Source: Chitinophagaceae bacterium (GTDB taxonomy: Bacteria; Bacteroidota; Bacteroidia; Chitinophagales; Chitinophagaceae). From it: a DNA stretch of 64,000 nucleotides. The first letter of the stretch is position 1. Each line of letters opens with the position of its first letter. Made by a program: the position numbers and the translations under genes. The stretch covers positions 2,253,001-2,317,000 of the forward strand of contig JADJPV010000001.1 in the NCBI GenBank assembly GCA_016713085.1. Reading direction: 5' to 3'. This document shows, piece after piece, positions 55,157-63,885 of this stretch. Below the pieces are notes generated by a model. The model was not told the origin of the DNA. It ran no database searches and saw nothing but the letters and a program-made list of their open reading frames with translations.

Positions 55157-56872
55157 ATGCAATTTAGCAAATGCAGTCTTAGTGTGGCTTTTCTTGCAAT
55201 ATCCTTTTTTTCTGCTGCTCAAAGCAGCTACATGCAGCAAAATTCAAAGCACCTTCATTTTATTGACCGGCTGGAGATCAAAACCGGTGCTATCAGCGAT
55301 CTCAACTTCACAACCACCAAACCCTACGACCGCCGGTATGCGGTGGAATGGCTGGGTGCAAAGGCCGATTCCATGCTTAACATCAAACTTCTTTTCTATA
55401 ACACTGATACTGCTTTAAAGCTGGGAAAGGTGGATCAATTCAATCTCCGCAGCTTATACCTCAACAACCAGGAATGGGTAAAAGGCGACCGCAGCACATT
55501 CAACAGCAAAAAACCTTTCCTGAAGAATTTTTATAAAACACCTGCCAGTTTCATTGAAAAGTACGGTGATGATTTTTTTATTGCAGTGAATCCCATGATC
55601 AATTACCGCCAGTCGGTTGAATTGAAGAATACTTCACAAAATACTTTTCTGAATCAGCGTGGTTTAAACGTTCGTGGCGGAATCGGCAACCGTGTTGGTT
55701 TTTCGGCTATGATGATGGATGTGCAGGAACGTGGGCCACAGTTTGTACAGAACTGGATTGACAGTGTTGGCGCTGTACCCGGAGCTAACTTCTATAAAAA
55801 ATTCAAGCAAACCGGGGTTGATTATATTGATGCAAGAGGTTCGTTTACATTTAAAGCAGCAAAGTATATCAACTTTCAGCTCGGGTACGACCGCAACTTT
55901 ATCGGCAATGGTTACCGCAGTTTGTTCCTGAGCGATTTCAGCGGCAACCAGCTCTTTGTTAAGATAAATACACGCATCTGGAAATTCAATTACCAGAATC
56001 TGTTTATGGAACTGCATACAAAAGGAAAGAACAACAGCAGCAATGATCTTGTGCCGAAGAAATATGCCACCATGCATCATTTAAGTATGAATGTAATGCC
56101 GTGGCTGAATGTTGGTGTATTTGAAAGTGTGGTGTTTGGCCGTAAAGATCATTTTGAGTTTGGGTATATGAACCCTATCATTTTCTTCAGAAGTATTGAA
56201 GGGAATCTTGGAAGTAAAGACAATGCCATGGTTGGTGCTGATTTTAAGGCCAACCTGCTGAAGAAGGTACAGGTGTACGGGCAACTGCTGATTGATGAAT
56301 TCAACTTTGCTGAATTGCGGAAAGATAAAAGCTGGTGGGGCAATAAAACAGGAACACAGTTAGGGCTGAAGTATATTGATGTTGCAAATGTCAGCAATCT
56401 TGATCTGCAGGTGGAATGGAACCGTGTACGTCCGTTTACCTATTCACATTATGATTCTGTTTCCAGCTATACACATTATCAGCAGCCATTAGCACATCCA
56501 TTGGGTGCTAATTTTAATGAAGTGATTGCTATTCTGCGTTACCAGCCAACAGGAAAACTGAATCTTACCGGAAGATTGATTTACTGGAAGCAGGGATTAG
56601 ACAGTGCCAGTGGCCGCAACTCCGGTGCTGATATATTCCGGTTAAATACTGACAGTAGAACCAGTAATTATGGTTATACTATGCTGAATGGAGTAAGCAG
56701 CACAGGACTCAATGCATCTTTCTTGGCCAGCTACGAAGTGTATGAAAATATTTTTATTGATGCCAATTTGCTGCTGCGCCGTTTTACCAAAGGTTCAGCA
56801 GCTGCACAAAACACTGCTATGTTTGGAGTGGGAGTGAGAATGAATTTGTGGTTTAGGGAGTATGATTATTGA
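55157..56872 (+). CDS. Wzi-like capsule-assembly/outer-membrane beta-barrel protein
   Basis: A 571-residue protein. The signal peptide (to about residue 21) is followed by a long alternating-strand domain with Trp/Tyr/Phe-rich hairpins (DRNFIGNGYRSLFLSDFSGNQLFVKINTRIWKFNYQNLF; EFGYMNPIIFFRSIEGNLGSKDNAMVGADFKANL) and a terminal aromatic barrel strand (FGVGVRMNLWFREYDY). The pattern matches the capsule-assembly Wzi family (PF14052), which anchors exopolysaccharide in the outer membrane. No capsule genes are adjacent, so the role is inferred from fold only. It is divergent from pyrC. Confidence 0.8.
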   Translation: MQFSKCSLSVAFLAISFFSAAQSSYMQQNSKHLHFIDRLEIKTGAISDLNFTTTKPYDRRYAVEWLGAKADSMLNIKLLFYNTDTALKLGKVDQFNLRSLYLNNQEWVKGDRSTFNSKKPFLKNFYKTPASFIEKYGDDFFIAVNPMINYRQSVELKNTSQNTFLNQRGLNVRGGIGNRVGFSAMMMDVQERGPQFVQNWIDSVGAVPGANFYKKFKQTGVDYIDARGSFTFKAAKYINFQLGYDRNFIGNGYRSLFLSDFSGNQLFVKINTRIWKFNYQNLFMELHTKGKNNSSNDLVPKKYATMHHLSMNVMPWLNVGVFESVVFGRKDHFEFGYMNPIIFFRSIEGNLGSKDNAMVGADFKANLLKKVQVYGQLLIDEFNFAELRKDKSWWGNKTGTQLGLKYIDVANVSNLDLQVEWNRVRPFTYSHYDSVSSYTHYQQPLAHPLGANFNEVIAILRYQPTGKLNLTGRLIYWKQGLDSASGRNSGADIFRLNTDSRTSNYGYTMLNGVSSTGLNASFLASYEVYENIFIDANLLLRRFTKGSAAAQNTAMFGVGVRMNLWFREYDY

Positions 56873-56874
56873 GA

Positions 56875-56935
56875 GGGATAGAAACACGGATGAGGCGGAC
56901 AGAGGCAGATAAGTACAGATTTTTTAGAAGATGAA
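56875..56935. repeat. Dispersed intergenic repeat (AAACACGGATGAGGCGGAC type)
   Basis: A purine-rich run with AAACACGGAT, GGCGGAC and AAGTACAGATTTTTTAGAAG, of the kind often scattered between genes in this phylum. No palindrome of note. Confidence 0.4.
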
Positions 56936-56976
56936 TTCTATTCTTCCCTACCTTAGTCTGGCTAAAATATCCTTCT

Positions 56977-58440
56977 ATGAATTCTCTTGCTATAAAAACA
57001 ATCCTCGCCCTGTTCTTCTCATTTGTAGCTGCAGAAAGTTTTGCTCAGGATGCTGATAAATTTCTTGAATTTGAAAAAAAGGTTAAAAGGGAGCATCCAT
57101 ATAAAATAGATTTTATTTCGGATGCAGCTTCTTCAAAACTGGCAATTCTGTCTCATTTTGAAAACTTCTCTATTGTCCATTTATTGGATAGTTCTTTACG
57201 TGAAGTAGCACAATTCGAAGTGCCAACAAAAGAGAAAGCTTTTTTCAAAGGCGGAATTTTCAGCGGAGATTCACTTCTATTCTGTTTTTTTACTGATACA
57301 TATAGAGAAACTGTTCTAACGGTCTGTCAATATTCTTTATCGAGGAAATTACTATCCCAAAAAAACACGGATATTACTTTTTACAATGAAAATGCATTGG
57401 ATGTGTTCATGTCAGGCGACAATATTTTCGTGCTTGCGGGAAAAAATGGCCAGGCAGTTCTCAACCTTCATTCGTTCAGCACCAGCGGCGATAAAAGAGG
57501 CACAAAAACATACAACTTTAGTGGCGTTGTTTCATCAGTAACTAATCAGCCTGTTTCTAATTTCTTTTCACTTGATGAAAGACGCCCTGTCTTGGTAAGA
57601 AAGAACTTTGAGCCTGATTTTAATACAATTAAAGCACAAAGAAAAATTTACGTCACTGCGGATAGCTTGTATATTCTTGCAAATAGCGATAAAGCGATCA
57701 CGGAAGTGTTCTCGGTTAGCTTGCATAGTGGTGGGCAAAAGTACCGATCTATCTATCATTCCTCTGGATTAGGAATAATTGCAGGCGATGTAAAAAAGGC
57801 GAAGGATAATTCTTTTTTGTGCAACGGTGTATTATTTTATACAGCTGTTAATTCGGACTCACTACGTTTTCTTGTGACTGATTTTGCAACGGGTAAAGAA
57901 TTGCAATCTTTTTCTGCTGGCAGGAAGGATTCAATTTATTTCAAAAACACAGCTTTGACAAGGTATGGGGCTGGTCGCAAAGAAATTATAGAAAAATTAT
58001 TATTTGAGGGCGAGAGTACATCCGATTTGTTTCGTGCCATGTTAAACAACAGCTTGGTTGTTTACGGTGAGGAAACGTCTGCCGGTTATGAAGTTATGAT
58101 TGGTGCTTATAGTCGTTATTTAGTTAAAAATGCAACTCCATTTCCTACGTCACCAATTATTACAAGAACGGGGAGAACTCCTGCTATGATGTATTCTGCT
58201 GAAGAAAAAGAGGAGATTTTTGAATTCGTCACATTAATTGATAAACTCAATAATACGCACACACCTTCTATAGCAGGCAAAATTCAATCACTCAGGAAAA
58301 AGAAAGAGGAAGTAGCAAAAAAGAAGAAAGTAGACATGTTTGATTTACAATATGTAAAACTGAGTAATTATGAGTTGTTTCTTTATTATAACTCATTTCG
58401 CAAGCATTTGAAACTCTATGAATGGAAAGCTGTTAATTGA
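56977..58440 (+). CDS. Secreted protein of unknown function
   Basis: A 487-residue protein with a signal peptide (AIKTILALFFSFVAAESFAQ) and a mature domain with a repeated FxxxxLxxSLREVAQFEV / LSRKLLSQKNTD / FSVSLHSGG pattern, which could be a propeller-like fold. The C-terminus is basic (KKEEVAKKKKVDMFDLQYVK) and has no T9SS sorting domain. Not recognised. It is downstream of the Wzi-like gene by 104 bases, separated by a dispersed repeat, and convergent with porT. Confidence 0.78.
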   Translation: MNSLAIKTILALFFSFVAAESFAQDADKFLEFEKKVKREHPYKIDFISDAASSKLAILSHFENFSIVHLLDSSLREVAQFEVPTKEKAFFKGGIFSGDSLLFCFFTDTYRETVLTVCQYSLSRKLLSQKNTDITFYNENALDVFMSGDNIFVLAGKNGQAVLNLHSFSTSGDKRGTKTYNFSGVVSSVTNQPVSNFFSLDERRPVLVRKNFEPDFNTIKAQRKIYVTADSLYILANSDKAITEVFSVSLHSGGQKYRSIYHSSGLGIIAGDVKKAKDNSFLCNGVLFYTAVNSDSLRFLVTDFATGKELQSFSAGRKDSIYFKNTALTRYGAGRKEIIEKLLFEGESTSDLFRAMLNNSLVVYGEETSAGYEVMIGAYSRYLVKNATPFPTSPIITRTGRTPAMMYSAEEKEEIFEFVTLIDKLNNTHTPSIAGKIQSLRKKKEEVAKKKKVDMFDLQYVKLSNYELFLYYNSFRKHLKLYEWKAVN

Positions 58441-58454
58441 GGGTTCGATTCTAT

Positions 58455-59171
58455 CTACCCCTCCAAATGAATACTGAACACAATCATCCTTGCCTGCATC
58501 CTGTCAACCACATTGGAGTAAATTAAATTTTTATCACGACTGTGTACATTACCAAAACTGTTGCTCACTTTAATTTCAGGACTGAAGATGAATGTAGGGA
58601 AGTAAAAATGAAAACCTAAACCGGCTTCATAACCAAAAGAAGATTTATTGAGTTTGATGAGATCTTCGGCACGGCGGCTCTGGCTGTTGCTGGCCAGATC
58701 AAATTCATATTTCACACCGCTGAAAATATACACTCTGAAGTTTCCTATTCTGTCGCTGCTGAACTTGAGTTGTATGGGCAAACTTGTATAAATACTTTCA
58801 ACGGTTTTTTGCTGCCAGGCACTGTCGCCAATCAATGGATATTTTAAATAGTAATTAATTCCACGGGCAGCAAAAATAAGCTGGGGATTAAATCTTGCTT
58901 CGAGATGAGGAACCAGTCGCAGTGTTCCCATTAAACCCAAACCAAACCCTCCTTTTTTGATGGGCGAAACAAGCGCTACACTGTCATCCTGCAAAAATTT
59001 AGAAGCATGGTTGAGATGAAAATAGGAACTGTTGCCACTCAGGGTAATTCCAAAATAATAGGGCTTCTCTTCGTGATTGGGAAGATTGATTTCTTTTTGT
59101 GCAAACGCTGAAACACAAAAAGCAAAAAGAAGGGAGAGTACGATTATTTGTCGCCGCAATAAATACTGCAT
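58455..59171 (-). CDS. porT: PorT-like type IX secretion system outer-membrane protein
   Basis: A 238-residue outer-membrane beta-barrel protein: signal peptide (IIVLSLLFAFCVSAFAQ), then strands with the PorT-type features KPYYFGITLSGNSSYFHLN, RLVPHLEARFNPQLIFAARGINYYL and, near the end, KSSFGYEAGLGFHFYFPTFIFSPEIKVS. PorT/SprT is a barrel needed for T9SS export, and porT typically follows ubiE in Bacteroidota, as here. ATG 59171 is taken over the frame's upstream ATG at 59195; its start overlaps the ubiE end by about 28 bases. This window also encodes at least two T9SS cargo proteins. Confidence 0.85.
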   Translation of the reverse strand: MQYLLRRQIIVLSLLFAFCVSAFAQKEINLPNHEEKPYYFGITLSGNSSYFHLNHASKFLQDDSVALVSPIKKGGFGLGLMGTLRLVPHLEARFNPQLIFAARGINYYLKYPLIGDSAWQQKTVESIYTSLPIQLKFSSDRIGNFRVYIFSGVKYEFDLASNSQSRRAEDLIKLNKSSFGYEAGLGFHFYFPTFIFSPEIKVSNSFGNVHSRDKNLIYSNVVDRMQARMIVFSIHLEG

Positions 59172-59887
59172 ATGCCGAGCGTAAGTGGTTTGCATGAAGT
59201 GTTTCTGAATCCTATTTTATTTAAGACGGCAACAAAATGTTTCCCTTCTGGAAATGCTTTGATGCTGTCGTTCAAATATTGATAAGCCTTTTTGTTACTG
59301 ACAGCCCCTGCAATTTTTGGAGTGATAAATCCAATGTACCAATTGCAGACTTGACGAAACCCGGGAATCAATGGTTTTGAAAATTCCAGCACTACCAATC
59401 TTCCCCCCGGTTTCAGCACACGGTAAATTTCGCTCATCCCTTTTTCGAGGTGTTCAAAATTGCGTACACCGAATGCTACTGTTACTGCATCAAACGTGGC
59501 ATCGGGAAAGTTTATTGTTTCACTGTCGCCACTTCTGAGCTCAATCACAGAGTCTAATCCTTTAGCAGTCACTTTAATACGGCCACCATCGAGCATCTTT
59601 TCGCTGATGTCAATCCCAATAATTTTCTCGGGCTGCAGCTCACGGGCAGCCATAATGGCTACATCGCCTGTGCCGGTAGCCACATCGAGCATCAGTTTAG
59701 GATGCAGGTCTTTGAGTTTGGCCAGTGCTTTTTTGCGCCAGCTTACATCTATTCCTGCCGACAAAAAACGGTTCAGGAAATCGTAACGGGGAGCAATGGT
59801 ATCAAACATCTCTGCCACCTGTTCTTTCTTGGTTTGGGCAGAGTTTGTATCGGGTACAATCTTGTCGTGTAAATATTCTTCAGCCAT
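59144..59887 (-). CDS. ubiE: Demethylmenaquinone/ubiquinone C-methyltransferase UbiE/MenG
   Basis: A 247-residue SAM methyltransferase in quinone biosynthesis; in this phylum the product is menaquinone. Motif I is LMLDVATGTGDVAIMAARE, with IGIDISEKML and the UbiE signature YDFLNRFLSAGIDVSWRKKALAKL. NFPDATFDAVTVAFGVRNFEHLEKGMSEIYRVLKPGGRLVVLEFSKP is the post-motif region. ATG 59887 (MAEEYLHDK) is chosen over the upstream ATG at 59896 on family N-terminus grounds. It overlaps the start of porT by 28 bases, so the two are probably coupled. Confidence 0.96.
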   Translation of the reverse strand: MAEEYLHDKIVPDTNSAQTKKEQVAEMFDTIAPRYDFLNRFLSAGIDVSWRKKALAKLKDLHPKLMLDVATGTGDVAIMAARELQPEKIIGIDISEKMLDGGRIKVTAKGLDSVIELRSGDSETINFPDATFDAVTVAFGVRNFEHLEKGMSEIYRVLKPGGRLVVLEFSKPLIPGFRQVCNWYIGFITPKIAGAVSNKKAYQYLNDSIKAFPEGKHFVAVLNKIGFRNTSCKPLTLGICSIYCGDK

Positions 59888-59904
59888 GGGGGGCAAAGGT
59901 AAGA

Positions 59905-59993
59905 AGGAAGTACGATGTAAGATGTACGATGTAAGAAGTTGGAGAATGGCCTCTGAAACAGGACCATTAACGATGAACCATTAACCATCAACC
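59905..59993. repeat. Simple tandem-like repeats upstream of engB
   Basis: Two blocks: GTACGATGTAAGAT repeated (59910-59935) and CCATTAACGATGAACCATTAACC (59964-59986). They look like the variable short repeats common between genes in this group. Confidence 0.55.
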
Positions 59994-60013
59994 TTCTTCG
60001 TTATCTTGCAGCG

Positions 60014-60700
60014 GTGAATATTAAATCAGCAACATACGTTATCAGCAGCCCTAAAGTAGATGACTGCCCCAAAGCCGATAAGCCCGAATATGCCTTTATT
60101 GGCAGGAGTAATGTGGGCAAATCTTCCCTCATCAATATGATCTGCAATAACCAGAAACTGGCCAAAACCAGCGGATCACCGGGAAAAACACAAATGATCA
60201 ATCATTTTGTGATTGAAAGCATTGATGAAAAAACACATAAAGTAAACGATTGGTACCTGGTTGATTTGCCGGGTTATGGTTATGCCAAAGTGGGGCTGGG
60301 CAAACGTAAACAGTGGATAAAGATGATTGAGAACTATATCCGCAAACGGGAAAACCTGCTCAATTTATTTGTGCTGATCGACAGCCGTCATACACCACAG
60401 GAAATTGATATCAGCTTTATCAATCAACTCGGCGAATGGAAAATCCCTTTTGCCATCGTGTTTACAAAAGCAGATAAGAGCACACAGAAAGAAGTATCAG
60501 GAACAGTAAAATCTTTTTTGAAAGCCCTTGGTGAACATTGGGTTGATCTGCCTCCGCATTTTGTATCATCGGCTGTAAAATTTACAGGCCGTAAACAGAT
60601 CCTTGCTTTTATTGAAGGATTAAATAATGTTGTGAAGATTGCCAAGGAGGAAACAAAAGAAAACTGGAAACCCGGGAAACTAAAATCCGAAACTGATTGA
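60014..60700 (+). CDS. engB: Ribosome biogenesis GTPase EngB (YsxC/YihA)
   Basis: Small GTPase required for assembly of the large ribosomal subunit. G1 is FIGRSNVGKSSLINMI, G3 DLPGYGYAKVG, G4 FTKADK and G5 VSSAVKF. The N-terminal ATYVISSPKVDDCPK is the usual lead-in. Start is a GTG at 60014 (MNIKSATYV); no ATG is available nearer. It is 228 residues, the normal length, and the gene ends in a terminator shared with the convergent OmpR-type regulator. Confidence 0.96.
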   Translation: MNIKSATYVISSPKVDDCPKADKPEYAFIGRSNVGKSSLINMICNNQKLAKTSGSPGKTQMINHFVIESIDEKTHKVNDWYLVDLPGYGYAKVGLGKRKQWIKMIENYIRKRENLLNLFVLIDSRHTPQEIDISFINQLGEWKIPFAIVFTKADKSTQKEVSGTVKSFLKALGEHWVDLPPHFVSSAVKFTGRKQILAFIEGLNNVVKIAKEETKENWKPGKLKSETD

Positions 60701-60714
60701 TTCAAACAAAATAA

Positions 60715-60745
60715 AAAAGCCGCCTGTCACTGACAGGCGGCTTTT
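60715..60745. terminator. Bidirectional terminator between engB and the response regulator
   Basis: AAAAGCCGCCTGTCA and TGACAGGCGGCTTTT are perfect reverse complements around one base (in practice a 3-5 nt loop), with A- and T-runs at the ends. Confidence 0.92.
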
Positions 60746-60762
60746 ACTTATAGAAAGTTTCG

Positions 60763-61461
60763 TTATTCTGAAACAACCAGTCTGAAACCATTGCCGTGAA
60801 TATTTACGATCTCCACTTTTGGATCTTCTTTTAAATATTTACGGAGTTTGGCAATGTACACATCCATGCTGCGGCCATTGAAATAAGTATCGCTGCCCCA
60901 GATGCGTTTCAATGCTGTTTCTCTTGGTAACAGATCATTTTTGTATTCACACAGCATACGCAGCAATTCACTTTCTTTTGGAGAGAGTGTGTTAGTGGTA
61001 TCGCCTGAAATCAACTGGCGGAGTTTGGGATTGAAATGATAAATACCCAGGTCGAACTCTTTATTTTCTGTTTCGTGTTTGGTTTCTTCATTGCGTTTCA
61101 GGATGGCTTTGATCTTCATCAGCAACACTTCACTGTCAAAAGGCTTGGTGATATAATCATCAGCTCCCAGTTTGTAACCGGTCAAAATATCATCCTTCAT
61201 TGTTTTTGCACTCAAAAAGAAAAGAGGAACATCGGGATCAATATCACGGATTTCTTCAGCCAGTGTAAAACCATCTACATGCGGCATCATTACATCCAGC
61301 AGGCAGATATCAAATTTTTCACGCTGAAAAGCAGCCATACCCAAACGGCCGTCACGCTCCAGTATTACATCGAAATCATTCAGCTCTAAATAGTTTTTCA
61401 GCACATTTCCAAAACTGCTGTCGTCTTCAACCAGCAATATCTTTGATTTTACTTTTTCCAT
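60763..61461 (-). CDS. OmpR/PhoB-type response regulator
   Basis: A 232-residue regulator. The receiver has LLVEDDSSFG, the phospho-Asp in DICLLDVMMPHVDG (about residue 56) and Lys in DYITKPFDSE. The C-terminal winged helix runs from FNPKLRQL to the end, with LSPKESELLRML and RSMDVYIAKLRKYLKEDP as the DNA-binding helices. Bacteroidota relatives such as RprY are often orphan and regulate envelope and stress genes. No kinase gene is adjacent. Confidence 0.95.
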   Translation of the reverse strand: MEKVKSKILLVEDDSSFGNVLKNYLELNDFDVILERDGRLGMAAFQREKFDICLLDVMMPHVDGFTLAEEIRDIDPDVPLFFLSAKTMKDDILTGYKLGADDYITKPFDSEVLLMKIKAILKRNEETKHETENKEFDLGIYHFNPKLRQLISGDTTNTLSPKESELLRMLCEYKNDLLPRETALKRIWGSDTYFNGRSMDVYIAKLRKYLKEDPKVEIVNIHGNGFRLVVSE

Positions 61462-61587
61462 TTTATCTTATTTTATTGTGAAATAAAGGTAAATCATTTC
61501 CACTGCCTGCAAATGCGCCAATAATATTTTGTTAAAGAAAGAGTAAGCAAAGTACAACTGGATATTTGTTTGCAATTATCATTCTGC

Positions 61588-61626
61588 GAAACCGCTGACG
61601 GGGTTTGCAACCGCCGTCAGGGTTTC
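61588..61626. repeat. GAAACC-CTGACGG inverted repeat in the GroES-like leader
   Basis: GAAACCGCTGACGG and CCGTCAGGGTTTC pair with one bulged base around a GGTTTGCAACC loop that is itself palindromic. Probably a dispersed palindromic repeat; it can form a hairpin ahead of the start at 61657. Confidence 0.6.
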
Positions 61627-61656
61627 ATTATTACATTTGCTGTTCAACGATTATTT

Positions 61657-62028
61657 ATGCGCATTACATCCGATAACCGTTTTAAGAAACTTATTGTCAT
61701 TGGCGATCGCCTACTCATTAAACCGAGTCAGCCCGATGAACGTACTGCCAGTGGTTTATACCTGCCACCCGGTGTGCAGGAAAAGGAAAAAGTGCAGCAG
61801 GGTTATGTCATCAAAACTGGTCCGGGTTATGCTATTCCCATGCCTGTAGATGATGAGCCATGGAAGAGTGAAGAGGACCAGGTAAAGTATGTTCCTTTAC
61901 AGGCAAAAGAAGGCGACCTGGCAATTTTCCTGTTAAGCGGTGCAACAGAAGTAATTTATGAAGGCGAAAAATATTTTATTGTTCCGCAGGGTGCTATCCT
62001 GATGCTGGAACGGGAAGAAGAGTTGTAA
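61657..62028 (+). CDS. GroES/Cpn10 family co-chaperone-like protein
   Basis: A 123-residue Cpn10-fold protein, longer than normal GroES (about 97). IVIGDRLLIKPSQPDERTASGLYLPPG is the family's start, with the mobile-loop region between SGLYLP and KEKVQQG. EGDLAIFLLSGATEVIYEGEKYFIVPQGAILMLE is the canonical end. The central insertion PVDDEPWKSEEDQVKYVPLQ is the extra part. Such divergent GroES-like genes exist in addition to groESL in Bacteroidota; no groEL is adjacent. The frame is open to 61570, but the ATG 61657 fits the family start. Confidence 0.9.
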   Translation: MRITSDNRFKKLIVIGDRLLIKPSQPDERTASGLYLPPGVQEKEKVQQGYVIKTGPGYAIPMPVDDEPWKSEEDQVKYVPLQAKEGDLAIFLLSGATEVIYEGEKYFIVPQGAILMLEREEEL

Positions 62029-62029
62029 G

Positions 62030-62132
62030 AAAAGAGGGCTGCCTGAGATGATAAGGTACAGGTGCTGTTCACAGGTTAGCCTGAATCTTGTAATCTGATC
62101 AGGCGATGCAATCATCAAAGACAGCCTCTTTT
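62030..62132 (+). terminator. Long structured intergenic element after the GroES-like gene
   Basis: AAAAGAGG(G)CTGCCTGAGATGAT at the left pairs imperfectly with ATCATCAAAGACAGCCTCTTTT at the right over about 22 bases, with an inner GCCTGA/TCAGGC stem. It ends in a short T-run, so it can terminate the upstream gene. It could also be a structured RNA or a palindromic repeat unit. Confidence 0.5.
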
Positions 62133-62281
62133 ATTGTAACCCAAACTATGCATGAGAAAAAACTTACACGAAGATATTTTGATGCAATGATTCCAGCAAT
62201 ACAACTTTACGGTAATAAAGCCGGTCTTAATTTCTTTTTGATTCAATCATTATCTTAACTTTCGAACCACAAAACATTGTT

Positions 62282-63841
62282 ATGGCAGATAAAGAAAAGT
62301 TTTTACAGGCAGTAAAAGACGGTTATACATTTAAAGGCGAGACCTTCCGCATTGGCGCAGGAGTGATTGATAAAGAAGTGGTGGCAGGTGCAGATGTGTT
62401 TCTTGCATTGAAAACAATGAACCGCCACGGATTGATTGCAGGAGCAACAGGTACGGGTAAAACAAAAACATTACAGGTGCTGGCAGAAGGATTGAGTGAT
62501 GCAAGTGTTCCCGTTGTATTGATGGATATTAAAGGCGATCTCAGTGGTATTGCTGCCGCAGGTGCAAGCAATTCAAAAATTGAAGAGCGTTTAAAAAGTG
62601 TTGGTGGTGAATATAAACCGGCAGCATTCCCGGTTGAGTTAATGACCCTGAGTGAAGATAAGAAAGGTGTTCGCCTGCGTGCCACCGTGAGTGAGTTTGG
62701 CCCGATACTTTTGTCAAAGATTTTGGGGTTGAATGATACGCAACAGGGAATTGTTGCTATGATCTTTAAGTTTTGTGATGATAACAAAATGCCCTTGCTT
62801 GATCTGAAAGATTTTGTCAAGATCATTCAGTACATCAGTGATGAAGGAAAGGATACCATTGAAAAAGATTATGGAAAAATTTCTACTTCATCCACCGGAA
62901 CCATTTTACGTAAAGTGATTGAACTGCAGCAGCAGGGAGCTGATGCTTTTTTTGGCGAACCGAGTTTTGATGTAGATGATCTTATGCGGATCAGTGATGA
63001 TGGAAGGGGAATGATCAGCATTATCCGTGTGATGGAATTGCAGGATCGTCCGAAACTGTTTTCTACGTTTATGCTGAGCTTGCTGGCAGAATTATATGCG
63101 AGCTTGCCTGAAGAAGGTGATCTGGATAAACCAAAGCTGGTGTTGTTTATTGATGAAGCACATCTTGTGTTCCAGGAAGCGAATGAAGCCTTGCTGCAGC
63201 AGATTGAAACAGTGATCAAACTGATCCGTTCAAAAGGTGTTGGTATTTTCTTCTGTACACAAAATCCGCAGGATGTTCCTGCAAGTGTGCTGGCACAGCT
63301 GGGTTTGAAAGTACAGCATGCACTTAGAGCATTTACTGCTGCTGACAGAAAAGTAATCAAGCAGGCTGCACAAAACTATCCTGAAACAGAATTTTATGAT
63401 GTGGATGAATTGCTGACTCAGTTGGGAATTGGTGAAGCATTTATTACCATGCTGAATGAAAAAGGAATTCCAACTCCGTTGGTTCACACAATGCTGGTAC
63501 CTCCACGCAGCCGCATGGATATTTTGAGTGATGGAGAAGTAGATACTCTATTGGCAAAAAGCAAGCTGGAGAAAAAATATGCAAAGACATTAGACAGTGA
63601 AAGCGCCTACGAGATCATCAATGCCAAATTAGAAGAAGCTGCTGAAAAAACAAAAGCAGCAGAAGAAGAAAAAGTACAGGCGAAAGAAGAAAAGAAAGCA
63701 GCTAAAGAGGAGAAAGGTTTTTTTGATAACCCAACTGTAAAACAAGTGGGACGGACTGCTGCCAATGTCATCACCCGTTCATTGCTTGGTGCATTGGGTT
63801 TGGGTGGAAGATCGACAAGGAAGAAGAGTGGGTGGTTTTAA
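62282..63841 (+). CDS. HerA-like DUF853 ATPase
   Basis: A 519-residue protein of the DUF853 (PF05872) family, related to FtsK/HerA motor ATPases. Walker A is IAGATGTGKTKTLQVLAEGL, Walker B KLVLFIDEAHLVFQEA, and a sensor segment GIFFCTQNPQDVPASVLAQLG. The last 70 residues are Lys/Glu-rich coiled coil ending in a short basic tail (GRSTRKKSGWF). HerA proteins pump DNA, often with a nuclease partner (NurA), but none is adjacent here. Its cellular role in Bacteroidota is unclear. Confidence 0.92.
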   Translation: MADKEKFLQAVKDGYTFKGETFRIGAGVIDKEVVAGADVFLALKTMNRHGLIAGATGTGKTKTLQVLAEGLSDASVPVVLMDIKGDLSGIAAAGASNSKIEERLKSVGGEYKPAAFPVELMTLSEDKKGVRLRATVSEFGPILLSKILGLNDTQQGIVAMIFKFCDDNKMPLLDLKDFVKIIQYISDEGKDTIEKDYGKISTSSTGTILRKVIELQQQGADAFFGEPSFDVDDLMRISDDGRGMISIIRVMELQDRPKLFSTFMLSLLAELYASLPEEGDLDKPKLVLFIDEAHLVFQEANEALLQQIETVIKLIRSKGVGIFFCTQNPQDVPASVLAQLGLKVQHALRAFTAADRKVIKQAAQNYPETEFYDVDELLTQLGIGEAFITMLNEKGIPTPLVHTMLVPPRSRMDILSDGEVDTLLAKSKLEKKYAKTLDSESAYEIINAKLEEAAEKTKAAEEEKVQAKEEKKAAKEEKGFFDNPTVKQVGRTAANVITRSLLGALGLGGRSTRKKSGWF

Positions 63842-63885
63842 CTGGGAATCGAAAAAAAAGAATTGAAGATCAAGTTGCAATGTCA

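Noticed and set aside
59905..59993. A CRISPR-like repeat
   Set aside because: Units are very short, irregular and have no spacers; it is a simple repeat.
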